Below, piece by piece: positions 24,177 to 32,654 of a DNA stretch of 64,000 nucleotides (positions within the stretch are counted from its first letter, which is position 1; the number at the start of each line of letters is the position of its first letter). The DNA is from Candidatus Saganbacteria bacterium (GTDB lineage: Bacteria > Margulisbacteria > WOR-1 > XYC2-FULL-46-14 > XYC2-FULL-37-10). The stretch is from assembly GCA_016223245.1 (NCBI GenBank), contig JACRPL010000005.1, positions 23,797 through 87,796 of the forward strand, in the 5' to 3' direction. A model generated the notes under the pieces. It ran no database searches, was not told the DNA's origin, and saw only the letters and a program-made list of their open reading frames with translations. The position numbers and the translations under genes are program-made.

Positions 24177-25027
24177 TGGGCGACGGGCAGATATTCGAAA
24201 TCTTCAATAAAATAGACCGTGCGCTCGCAATACAAAGATTCCCAAAACATAAAGGATACCTTAATGATGAAGACAAATGTTCCGCTTGCCACAAAACAAC
24301 AAAGCCTCCTGAAAAAGGCCAGCCGCCGCTCGAACTATGGGTCCCTTTTTTCCCCCATGAAAAGCACGACACTTGTTCAGATTGCCATCCATCAAAAGAC
24401 GGAAAAGAATTCTTGCCGAATAAGCAAAACTGCTTAGGCTGCCATGACGACGATATCCACCCTGAAACAGGGACCAGATGCACAAACTGCCACGCCCTGC
24501 CAGATGACCCAAAAACAGGGCACAAAGGCCAATTTCCGAAACATAATCCAAATGGAACCACTTGCGTTGAGTGTCACGAAATAAAAGATAAAAAAATGGC
24601 AAGAAGGCCACATCCAGAAAATTGGCCTCAAGACCACGGTAAGCCCGGTCCAATAAAGAAAGAACAATGCGGACAATGCCATGATTCAAGCCCAAAAGTT
24701 AAAGCATGTGCAACATGCCATGCAAAGCCAAGTTTGGCGCCTGAATCCCATTTAAAAACCGGAAGGCCCGATCCAAACTATAGATTATTTCTTCATATGC
24801 TCGATGCAAGGAAAAAAATGATCGACTGCACTTCTTGCCATGATACAAGGACATTTTGCGCAAGCTGCCATGCGAGTTATAAAAGAATGCCGAATGAGCA
24901 CTTTGCGCCAAATTTTATGAGGGCTCACGGTCCGCAGGCAAAACAGGATCCCGAATATTGCTCGGCATGTCATGGAATAGGACAAAGATGCTTCCAGTGC
25001 CATCCCGGAGGAATAAATAAAAAATGA
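24176..25027 (+). CDS. Eleven-heme cytochrome c without visible signal peptide
   Basis: 283 residues with eleven CXXCH (CSACH, CSDCH, CLGCH, CTNCH, CVECH, CGQCH, CATCH, CTSCH, CASCH, CSACH, CFQCH), a density typical of MtrA-like conduit cytochromes. ATG overlaps the barrel stop (TAATG). The N-terminus MGDGQIFEIFNKIDRALAIQRF has no hydrophobic core, though heme c attachment by system II needs export. Either the true start or a signal-bearing upstream part is lost, or the sequence has an error here. Confidence 0.78.
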   Translation: MGDGQIFEIFNKIDRALAIQRFPKHKGYLNDEDKCSACHKTTKPPEKGQPPLELWVPFFPHEKHDTCSDCHPSKDGKEFLPNKQNCLGCHDDDIHPETGTRCTNCHALPDDPKTGHKGQFPKHNPNGTTCVECHEIKDKKMARRPHPENWPQDHGKPGPIKKEQCGQCHDSSPKVKACATCHAKPSLAPESHLKTGRPDPNYRLFLHMLDARKKMIDCTSCHDTRTFCASCHASYKRMPNEHFAPNFMRAHGPQAKQDPEYCSACHGIGQRCFQCHPGGINKK

Positions 25028-26775
25028 TCATTGCCCAAAGAATTGGAAGAACGGGACTTAAGCTGGCATTAGCCGCATTAATGCACTTACCTGCAATAGG
25101 CTTTGTTTCGTGCGGTCCGCAAGGAGCAACATCGGTCAGCTTAACAAAAGTCCACAGCCAGATCGGATGGGCGGATCCAAAATCGCCTAACTTCCACGGA
25201 GAATATTTAAAAACAACGGATTTCAATCTCTTGTCCTGCGCGTCATGCCATGGCGCAGACCTGCGGGGGAAGAAAGACGTCGTTTCATGTTTTTCGTGCC
25301 ACGATTTCCCGCATGCTAAAGATTTTGAAAAACTGCACAAAGTTGAGATATTAAAAAACAATGGGGTTGCTCAATGCATAAAATGCCATGAAGATTTAAA
25401 AGAAGTTAAAGATGGAAAACCTGGATGCAGATCATGCCATGATGGCGGGACATTTGGTTTTACGGACCACTCATCAATTGAAGAGGTGATCGGATCGCAC
25501 GGCGATCAGGCAAAAACACGCGGCACCAAGCCTTGCCAAACATGCCATGCATTAGGCGATACGGAAAAGCCGCAAACAGTATTTTTTGACGCTGACGGAA
25601 AAGAAAGAAATCCTAATCTTTGCACCGAATGCCATACCGCCCCGATCCAAGTGGGAACGCTGATGCACTGGGGCATAGCAAATTGGAAGCTGACATCGAA
25701 AACAGATAGCGGATCTCATCCAGACTATCTTTTTACAAATAAATGCACACCTTGCCATGGAAAATATCCGGCGCTCGCAGGTAAAACACAAGGAGATGTT
25801 CAAGTTATAAAAGGATGTTCGTCCTGCCATGCTGGATTTTATGGAAAATTTGAACATAAAGATCCATTAGAAAAACATAAGGCTCACCTAACCGATGGAG
25901 CGAGTGAGCTTGGGGTTTCAAGATTGGATGTTGCAGGGAAAAGATGCGTAAAATGCCATGGATTTTCAAATGATAAAGATGTTCTGGACCAATATACCGG
26001 AAAACAAAAAACCATTCCTTCTTGCACAAAATGCCATAGCAATAGCCATTTACAGGACGATTGGACAAATGCGGACAATGGCGGGAAGCATAGGCTTGAT
26101 GTTGGCCAGAACGGATTTAATGCCTGTAAACAATGCCATGGAGATAGCTTTGACGGAACGGCAATAATTCCCGGATGCGCGACATGCCACGCCGAAGGAA
26201 ACAATTTCGGCAAAGTGCCCCACAACGGAAACGGATGGGCAGAAGACTCCGGTCACGGACTATATGTTAAAGCTAATGGAACGCCACGATGCGAAACTTG
26301 CCACAGCATCGGCGACAGCAATAAAAAGAAAACAAACTGGCCCGATGGGACCGAATTGCCCACATGTTTCAAGTGCCACGACGGCCCTACCGGAAAACCT
26401 GCCTCTCATGTGCCGGCATGGGCCGCATATTCTCCGATAAATCCGATAATGCATTCCGGTTTCTTACTAACAAAATATTATAATCCAGAAACTTGGGTCA
26501 TGAAATTGGGTGCCGACGGCGGGAATTGCGAAAGCTGCCATTTTGACAAATCAAAAGCATGGACAACTTGTACCTCATGCCATGCCCCATACCCTGTACA
26601 GCATATTACATATAACCCAAAATGGTTATCACCGGGAGATAAAAATTTCCATGGAATATTACATAAAGATGATTTTAGCTCGTCATGCGCAACTTTTTGC
26701 CATGGAACAGATCTGAAGGGCGGATCATCACAAGTAGATTGCACAATATGCCACGACATCAAACCTAAGCCTTAG
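25024..26775 (+). CDS. Eighteen-heme probable surface lipoprotein cytochrome c
   Basis: 583 residues. The N-terminus LKLALAALMHLPAIGFVSCGPQG is a signal with a lipobox-like FVSC, so probably lipid-anchored. Seventeen CXXCH plus one CX3CH (CATFCH). The first segment (NFHGEYLKTTDF..SCASCHGADLRG) and the last (NFHGILHKDDF..SCATFCHGTDLKG) are clear duplicates, so an internal copy gained the extra residue. Likely the outer, substrate-facing partner of the barrel and the 11-heme protein, by analogy with MtrC/OmcB-type proteins; substrate unknown. Overlaps the previous gene by 4 bases. Confidence 0.82.
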   Translation: MIIAQRIGRTGLKLALAALMHLPAIGFVSCGPQGATSVSLTKVHSQIGWADPKSPNFHGEYLKTTDFNLLSCASCHGADLRGKKDVVSCFSCHDFPHAKDFEKLHKVEILKNNGVAQCIKCHEDLKEVKDGKPGCRSCHDGGTFGFTDHSSIEEVIGSHGDQAKTRGTKPCQTCHALGDTEKPQTVFFDADGKERNPNLCTECHTAPIQVGTLMHWGIANWKLTSKTDSGSHPDYLFTNKCTPCHGKYPALAGKTQGDVQVIKGCSSCHAGFYGKFEHKDPLEKHKAHLTDGASELGVSRLDVAGKRCVKCHGFSNDKDVLDQYTGKQKTIPSCTKCHSNSHLQDDWTNADNGGKHRLDVGQNGFNACKQCHGDSFDGTAIIPGCATCHAEGNNFGKVPHNGNGWAEDSGHGLYVKANGTPRCETCHSIGDSNKKKTNWPDGTELPTCFKCHDGPTGKPASHVPAWAAYSPINPIMHSGFLLTKYYNPETWVMKLGADGGNCESCHFDKSKAWTTCTSCHAPYPVQHITYNPKWLSPGDKNFHGILHKDDFSSSCATFCHGTDLKGGSSQVDCTICHDIKPKP

Positions 26776-28356
26776 TTAAAGCCCTCCGGCTGTAATTGGA
26801 TTTCCATGATGATGGCATGATGTGCAGCTGCTAAAACTATTTATATGAGCAACGCCTCCAGGGCCGCTTGTTTTTGAATGGCAGGCGGAGCATAGGCTGT
26901 TCAAATTATTGGCATCGCCTGCCGTATTTATCTTATTTGGATTGATCCTGACATTTTTTGAAACACCTATCGATTGGGTCGGCGCAATATAGGGCCAATT
27001 GTACGGCGGTCCCGACTGGGCTCCGTTGTCAGCATATTTTGTCCCATCAACGATATCAATAATGCTATACAAATTGCTGTCCCAGGTTTGGTCGTTATAA
27101 TGTGATCCGTGCGGATTATGGCAATCGGTACATGCCATAGCCAAGACTGCAGTGGATGGATTATTTGCCGAAGGCCTCGCGGAACCATTCCCATGCCTGT
27201 CAGTCTGGTAGGACGTTCCAATATTTATCATTTGGCTTGAAGGAGCGATTGATTGGTTCGGATTTGAAACAGAATTTGGGAATGTGCCGCTATGGCACGA
27301 CAGGCAAAAGTTTATTATCGATCCCCTATAGTCTGTTGCCCCGGCACCTGACCAAACGGTTGCGCGATCTTTAGGGTCGATCAAAGTCTCTATCATCCCG
27401 GCAGTGTTGGTCCTTTGTTTTGCCGCGTGCGAATTATGGCAGTTCCCGCATGCTAATTTCGAACCGCTGTAAGATTGGTCGGATGAAGATAGATCATGAT
27501 GCGAGTTTACCGTCGTATAGCTTCCGGCGGACCCTGCCCCGATAAAGGTTGATGTCCCAAGCAATAGGGATTTGATATCGACAGGCCCAGGACCGCTTGA
27601 ACTATGGCATGTATAACACAAATTAGTCTGGTTATTTTTTAACAAGGGCACAGCCGATGCCGCGTGCGGAGTATGGCAGCTGCTGCACCCGTTTGCGGCC
27701 ATTGCGGGCGATGTCTTATGTATCGTCGAGTTCCACCCCGTTTTATCGTGGCATGTCATGCACAATGCGCCCGCAGAGTTTTGTTTCACCAGGAATTTGC
27801 CATTGGTATTATCGTGCGGATCATGGCAAGTGATGCATTGGAGTTTATAGTTTTTGTCCAGTTTTACTTGGCCTGTTAGATTTGAAGGATTTACAAGTTC
27901 CCCATTTAGGACGGCAAGATTATTATCGTATACAAATGAGACTGGATGGCTGCCCGAAAGATTTGTCCCGATATTTGCGGATCCTTGAATGTTTGCGGCT
28001 AACCCGGAAATAATGCCCATAGAGGTTGTTGAACCAACAGCAACGGTTCCATCGTGGCATCCAAGGCAAAGTTTTGAAGCGCCATCGGGCTGTCCGGGAT
28101 TTGATTTGAGCGTTAAACTGACCGATTGGTTATACGGCGTAAAAGATTGGACAGTGGAGGCATGGTTCCACAGAGGATCCGCCGCGCTTGATCCGTGCGG
28201 GACATGGCAAAAAACGCAAATTTGTGTTTCGGCTGCCGCTTTGTATGTCCCGATACCCGACGCCGACAGGTCATGTTTTGTTCCTTTTATTTCTGCCATA
28301 ACAGAACATGAGGAAAACACCAAGATTATAATTATTAATTCAACATTTTTTTTCAT
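26776..28356 (-). CDS. Eleven-heme exported cytochrome c (doubled CXXCH type)
   Basis: 526 residues. Signal MKKNVELIIIILVFSSCSVMA could be a plain signal (cut after VMA) or a lipoprotein signal (FSSC). Then KGTKHDLSASG and sites CVFCH, CLGCH, CITCH, CMTCH, CSSCH, CYTCH, CGNCH, CLSCH, CTDCH, CSACH, CTSCH, several as CXXCHxPH pairs. Long Ser/Asn/Gly-rich stretches between hemes suggest an extracellular protein. Last gene of the minus-strand conduit operon; stop abuts the stop of the convergent 18-heme gene. Confidence 0.82.
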   Translation of the reverse strand: MKKNVELIIIILVFSSCSVMAEIKGTKHDLSASGIGTYKAAAETQICVFCHVPHGSSAADPLWNHASTVQSFTPYNQSVSLTLKSNPGQPDGASKLCLGCHDGTVAVGSTTSMGIISGLAANIQGSANIGTNLSGSHPVSFVYDNNLAVLNGELVNPSNLTGQVKLDKNYKLQCITCHDPHDNTNGKFLVKQNSAGALCMTCHDKTGWNSTIHKTSPAMAANGCSSCHTPHAASAVPLLKNNQTNLCYTCHSSSGPGPVDIKSLLLGTSTFIGAGSAGSYTTVNSHHDLSSSDQSYSGSKLACGNCHNSHAAKQRTNTAGMIETLIDPKDRATVWSGAGATDYRGSIINFCLSCHSGTFPNSVSNPNQSIAPSSQMINIGTSYQTDRHGNGSARPSANNPSTAVLAMACTDCHNPHGSHYNDQTWDSNLYSIIDIVDGTKYADNGAQSGPPYNWPYIAPTQSIGVSKNVRINPNKINTAGDANNLNSLCSACHSKTSGPGGVAHINSFSSCTSCHHHGNPITAGGL

Positions 28357-29366
28357 TTGATAAACCTAAATACCTGTACTCGATTGTTATATGAATCCGC
28401 GACATAGATATGATCTCTCTCGTCTATCGAAATTGCAGCTGGGACCCAAAATTCCCCTTCTTTATTGCCGGATTCGCCAAAGAACAGAAGCAGTCCGCCT
28501 TTTCCGTTAAAGATCTGCACATTATCGAAAGATGAATCGGTTACATAGATATTTTTATTGGAATCGATAGCTATCCCCTTAGGCAGTGAAAAAGATCCGG
28601 GAGCCCTCCCCATTTTTCCGAATTCGCTTTTCTTTTTCCCTTCCGGTGAGTATACTTGGACGCGAAAATTAAGCGAATCGACTACATAAATATTAGACTT
28701 TTGGTCAAGCACTATATACGTCGGATGATTAAGGCCTTCTTTTGTACTCGGAAAACTTGCCACAAAATCGTGGTCGCTGTTGAAGACATCGACAAGCCCC
28801 GAAATGGCATCTACGACATAAATTCGCTTCAGAACGCTGTCGATCGCTATACCGCATGGCCTGGAAAATATGCCGCGGCCTATTTCGCTTTTATAGTTCC
28901 CCGCGCCATCAAAGAGCAAAACCTTGTTCAATCCGGAATCGGCGACATAAATGTTCCCATTATCGTCCGACGCGGCGGAAACAGGGAGCTTAAGCTCGGT
29001 ATTTCCGAATTTCTTGATCTTAAAATATTCTTTCTTCGACAGGTCGAATACATGGACAGCCCCAAGGCCGGTATCGGTAACATATATAATATTATTCTTG
29101 GCATATATCCCCTGCGGCCGGACGATATTATCGTTTTGCCCGCGCCCTAGCCCAAAAATAAAGTCAAACAATTTATCTTTGGATTTCTTTTCGATCTTTA
29201 AGTCTTCGGGCTTAGAGAAACTATAAAGATACTCGATCTTTGGCGTTTCGGGGGCGCGAGGCCAGACCAAGCCCGACAAGAAAAAAGACGCTGCAATAAA
29301 AAGTGCGAGCAGAAAGGCTTTATTAGAAATTCCTTTCAAAGGATGAGTACATTCTAGTATATGCAC
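28353..29366 (-). CDS. NHL-repeat beta-propeller protein, exported
   Basis: 337 residues: hydrophobic segment AFLLALFIAASFFLSGLVW, then about six NHL blades with the recurring pattern (N/G)IYV(T/A)DS..N.VQ(V/I)F (for example IYVTDSSFDNVQIF, IYVADSYNNRVQVF). No heme motif. Such propellers are often beside multiheme cytochromes and may act as scaffolds or binding proteins. Start uncertain: ATG 29366 lies inside the barrel gene (overlap 44 bases). A paralogue is encoded at 31560-32654. Confidence 0.78.
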   Translation of the reverse strand: MHILECTHPLKGISNKAFLLALFIAASFFLSGLVWPRAPETPKIEYLYSFSKPEDLKIEKKSKDKLFDFIFGLGRGQNDNIVRPQGIYAKNNIIYVTDTGLGAVHVFDLSKKEYFKIKKFGNTELKLPVSAASDDNGNIYVADSGLNKVLLFDGAGNYKSEIGRGIFSRPCGIAIDSVLKRIYVVDAISGLVDVFNSDHDFVASFPSTKEGLNHPTYIVLDQKSNIYVVDSLNFRVQVYSPEGKKKSEFGKMGRAPGSFSLPKGIAIDSNKNIYVTDSSFDNVQIFNGKGGLLLFFGESGNKEGEFWVPAAISIDERDHIYVADSYNNRVQVFRFIK

Positions 29367-30957
29367 TTGAGTTTTGGTCCCTCCTTTCTGAATTAATGCT
29401 GAATTTGATCGTTGAATCGCCCAACCTATAGTTTACATCAGTTAAATTCCTAATTCCATATTGATCCGTGATCGCTGTATCGGTTGTCGTTTTACTGCGC
29501 ACAAGCGATAATTGTTCGTTCAAGGTAAACCCATTTCTCGATAGATTGGCTTTGAACGAATCGATTGTATAATTCACGGTTTGCGTAATTTCATTGCCAA
29601 ATTTCTCTTCATGGCGCAATTCAAGAACATTTTGCGGAACTGGAGCATAGCTTACAGCCGCGGCTACGCCCCTGTAATTGTAAGTATTGACCGTCGTGAC
29701 AGATACGTCGCCTTCAATATACCAATTGTTAGCCAAATTGATGCCAACTATCCAATCATTCAAATCCTGGTTCTTGGCGCTGCTTGACGCAAGGGTAAAA
29801 ACTTCTCCGCTAAACCTGTTCAGAGTCCTTTTGTATGTAAGCTTAATTCCTTCTTCTATAAGGTAACTCAAATACCCGTCAAGATACAAAGCTTTCCCGT
29901 TTGCGTTAGCGCCCGAATAGGTTTCGTCCCTGTAATCAGCGTTCAAATAAAGTTTTTTTGCAAAGTTAAAACTGACAGACGACCGCCTAGATACCAACCC
30001 CTGCGACCTATCGCTTGATTGGTCGGCCATGTTAACGCTGCCTGTACCGTAATTAAAAATAAATTCCAAGTAATTCACAGGCTGGATGCTTATTGACGCC
30101 CCTATTTTTTTTGACCTCTGGTAGTTCTTCTGCCCTGCGGGCATGTCATAATCGACCAAATTAACAGTATCCAAATATTCGGGGTTGATGTTAATATTAG
30201 GCGTCAGCTTAATAGTCGACGTTGCCGATAAATGCTCAAGTTTTTGGTTATAGATGGAGGAGCTTCCTACTTGGTTATATATCTGCTGGTTTGAATAGCT
30301 TCCGGTATAAGCGATCCGATCCCCTACCGCCCCTGATTGGTTGAAAGTCAAAAGATTGTCGCGATTTACAAGATTTGCTCCGGTCGAAAAGTATGTATCA
30401 TCGTAAAGACTGCTCCGCACATATCGGGCGCTGAAGTTTTGCGAAAAGATAGAATAGCTTATGCCAAGCTCTCCTTTTTTATCGTTCTTGTTTATCCCTT
30501 CGCTTGTTGCAGCTCTTGCGCTTCCGATCTCAAAGCCTCCGGTCAATACGGGCAAGTTCGGCAAGTAATATGAGGCGAAAATCGATGTGCGGTTATCAGC
30601 TATCGGATTGTTGTCGTAGAGCAAATTGGCATAATCTTTCCTGTAAAATGAAGTTGATAAGCGCAGCGCGTCGCGAAAATTGAGCGAATTCGTAAACGTG
30701 AAGTTCTTTAATTCCGCGGCGCCGCGCTGATATTGGAACGAAAGCCCGTACGAGCCGATCCTGTCCTCAATGACATATCCCCTTAAATTTGCAAGATAAT
30801 CCTGCGCAAATATCTGCTGGGTCAGGCTGGAATCAAGATAATTTGTTTCGTAGGAATATTTTACCTGCCCAGAAAGCCCTGCCTGCGATGCTGACTGCCA
30901 AATAAGCCATATCGCGGCGCAAATTACATAGAGGGATTTTGGCGCATATTGTGCCAT
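29323..30957 (-). CDS. Outer-membrane beta-barrel of the second porin-cytochrome cluster
   Basis: 544 residues: signal MAQYAPKSLYVICAAIWLIWQSASQA, then strand-rich sequence with many tyrosine-flanked strands (GSYGLSFQYQRGAAELKNF, YLEFIFNYGTGSVNM) and the ending YTRMYSSFERNF with a terminal Phe, the usual Bam signal. Size and context (NHL, multiheme cytochromes) fit a conduit barrel in the role of MtrB/OmbB; sequence similarity to those was not testable. One base separates it from the tetraheme gene. Confidence 0.78.
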   Translation of the reverse strand: MAQYAPKSLYVICAAIWLIWQSASQAGLSGQVKYSYETNYLDSSLTQQIFAQDYLANLRGYVIEDRIGSYGLSFQYQRGAAELKNFTFTNSLNFRDALRLSTSFYRKDYANLLYDNNPIADNRTSIFASYYLPNLPVLTGGFEIGSARAATSEGINKNDKKGELGISYSIFSQNFSARYVRSSLYDDTYFSTGANLVNRDNLLTFNQSGAVGDRIAYTGSYSNQQIYNQVGSSSIYNQKLEHLSATSTIKLTPNININPEYLDTVNLVDYDMPAGQKNYQRSKKIGASISIQPVNYLEFIFNYGTGSVNMADQSSDRSQGLVSRRSSVSFNFAKKLYLNADYRDETYSGANANGKALYLDGYLSYLIEEGIKLTYKRTLNRFSGEVFTLASSSAKNQDLNDWIVGINLANNWYIEGDVSVTTVNTYNYRGVAAAVSYAPVPQNVLELRHEEKFGNEITQTVNYTIDSFKANLSRNGFTLNEQLSLVRSKTTTDTAITDQYGIRNLTDVNYRLGDSTIKFSINSERRDQNSSAYTRMYSSFERNF

Positions 30958-30958
30958 T

Positions 30959-31504
30959 TCATTTTTGGTGGCAGGTTAAGCAAAGGTTGCTGTTCGTATT
31001 TTCGATGCGCAAAAACCCTCCGCTTGTGCCTTTTTCGTGCGGGTTATGGCAGGTAGCGCATTCGAGCCTGTCTTTGGCCGATCCTTCAAGCGGAAGAGAG
31101 CCGTAAGAGCCCGTGATCTTTCCGCCGACAGACGAATTGTATCCTTGTTTTGTAGGATAAGTGACGGAGAATGGATGGCTGTGGGAATAGTCTGTCGAAT
31201 TTGACCCGACCGACGGCGCAAGCACCCCGTCATGACAGCTTAAGCAAATGGCCGACGAATTCGTCGGTTGGCCAACAGATCCGCCGTAAGTTGTGATATT
31301 CCCACCGGCGTAAACTTTGCCCGATGGGGCGAGATAAGTTGATGTAGCGCTTTGGTGCGGGACGTGGCAAACTTTGCAGGTTTCTTGGAGATTACCGAAT
31401 GCGGCTTTCCCCTTAAGATCATGAACGGAGCCAATGATCCCGCCGAAAGATATTCCGGATAAGAAGAAAATGGCAATGAATAAAACAAGAACCAGCTTAC
31501 GCAT
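30959..31504 (-). CDS. Tetraheme exported cytochrome c
   Basis: 181 residues: signal MRKLVLVLFIAIFFLSGISFG, then SVHDLKG, CKVCHVPH, CLSCHDG, CATCHNPH and CLTCH. It resembles the first quarter of the 11-heme protein at 26776 (same VHDL/HDLS start and CHVPH, CHDG, CHNPH endings), so the two are probably related by duplication. GGAGGAG lies 8 bases before the ATG. Confidence 0.83.
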   Translation of the reverse strand: MRKLVLVLFIAIFFLSGISFGGIIGSVHDLKGKAAFGNLQETCKVCHVPHQSATSTYLAPSGKVYAGGNITTYGGSVGQPTNSSAICLSCHDGVLAPSVGSNSTDYSHSHPFSVTYPTKQGYNSSVGGKITGSYGSLPLEGSAKDRLECATCHNPHEKGTSGGFLRIENTNSNLCLTCHQK

Positions 31505-31559
31505 TAACTTATCTCCTCCATATATTTATCGAAACTTATAATGAAAAATTTCAGTTTAT

Positions 31560-32654
31560 TCAAAAATTTATTTTAAACCCGACAAGCCGCTTGTTCTGCG
31601 AATCTGCAACAATAACTACACCCTTTGAATTAACAGCGATCCCCATTGGAGAATAGAGCGAAGTTTTCAAATTTGATTCCTTTCCAAGCAGCATCATTGC
31701 CTTATTATCTTTATCAAAAACAGAAACCACATTGAATATTGCATCCGCAACATAAATTCGGCCTCCTTTATCTATCGCAATGCCCTTTGGCCTCCCAAAA
31801 AATCCAAGCGCATCGCCATGGTCGCCGAACTTCGAAAGAAATTTTAATCTTTGGTCGAATATCTGGACCCTGCTGTTGATCGTATCGACAACATATGTCC
31901 GCCCATTAGGATCTTTCGCCAAAAATGTCGGATATTTGAATTCGGAATTCCCGCCGCCTTCATGCCCCAAAAAAGAAACAAATTCGCCGTTCGCGTCGAA
32001 TATTTGGAGCCGATGGTTCCCGGTATCGGATACGATTATTCTTCCAGCTTTTTCGTCGACCAATATTCCCGACGGCCTTTGGAATTTGCCCGACTCTGTG
32101 CCAGATCCAGCAATAGATTTCACAAGATTGCCTTCAGGATCGAAAATGAATAATTCATTTAACATCGAATCGGTCACATATATCTTCTTTGAGCTATCAA
32201 CCGCAATTCCGATCGGGTCTTTCAATATATTGCGCCCGATATCATTCGGTTTTGCGATCCTTTTTTCATTTAATACAACGATCCTGCCCTTTTCGGAATC
32301 GGCTAAATATATATTGTCGTCTTGATCGACCGCGACGCCTGTGACAGTTGAAAATCCGTCTTCGACGCCTTTTGATCCGAACAAGAAAAGCCCTACTTTT
32401 TCGAAGAACCCCTTGTCTTGTGAAAGCTGTTTTTTTCCGATCTCAAAAACTGCGCTGCTTTGGTCGGCGGCATATGCCGCACCTGAAAACAATATAAGAA
32501 TCGTGAGCAAGACAATGCTGTAACCTACGAATGAATTCGCGGTTACAATATTTCTTCTAATTTTGCGAGGAACCGAGACTTCAGTCTCAGGTTCCGAGCA
32601 CAAAAGACAATTCCATTTTTTTTTCAATAATAATCTTTGTGGCACTGGATGCAT
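31560..32654 (-). CDS. NHL-repeat beta-propeller protein, exported; N-terminus rebuilt by repeats
   Basis: 364 residues. NHL blades from about residue 85 to the end (IYLADSEKGRIVVL, IVSDTGNHRLQIFDANG, TYVVDTINSRVQIFD, IYVADAIFNVVSVFD). The membrane-type signal SIVLLTILILFSGAAYAADQ only begins near residue 47. The residues before it are encoded largely by the repeat pair at 32520-32595 (SEPETEVSVPR and TANSFVGYS). No ATG lies between the repeats and the signal, so either translation starts at 32654 inside the upstream cytochrome gene, or at an unusual codon. Confidence 0.72.
   Translation of the reverse strand: MHPVPQRLLLKKKWNCLLCSEPETEVSVPRKIRRNIVTANSFVGYSIVLLTILILFSGAAYAADQSSAVFEIGKKQLSQDKGFFEKVGLFLFGSKGVEDGFSTVTGVAVDQDDNIYLADSEKGRIVVLNEKRIAKPNDIGRNILKDPIGIAVDSSKKIYVTDSMLNELFIFDPEGNLVKSIAGSGTESGKFQRPSGILVDEKAGRIIVSDTGNHRLQIFDANGEFVSFLGHEGGGNSEFKYPTFLAKDPNGRTYVVDTINSRVQIFDQRLKFLSKFGDHGDALGFFGRPKGIAIDKGGRIYVADAIFNVVSVFDKDNKAMMLLGKESNLKTSLYSPMGIAVNSKGVVIVADSQNKRLVGFKINF
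32520..32595. repeat. Inverted pair of bulged-hairpin repeats (copies c and d) inside an NHL gene start
   Basis: Copy c (plus, 32520-32546): outer stem GTAACC/GGTTAC, a matched change from GGAACC/GGTTCC, bulged T, inner ACGAA/TTCGC with one mismatch, loop TGAA. Copy d (minus, 32569-32595): outer GGAACC/GGTTCC, bulged T, inner GAGAC/GTCTC, loop TGAA. Both are read in frame in the NHL protein. Confidence 0.82.
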
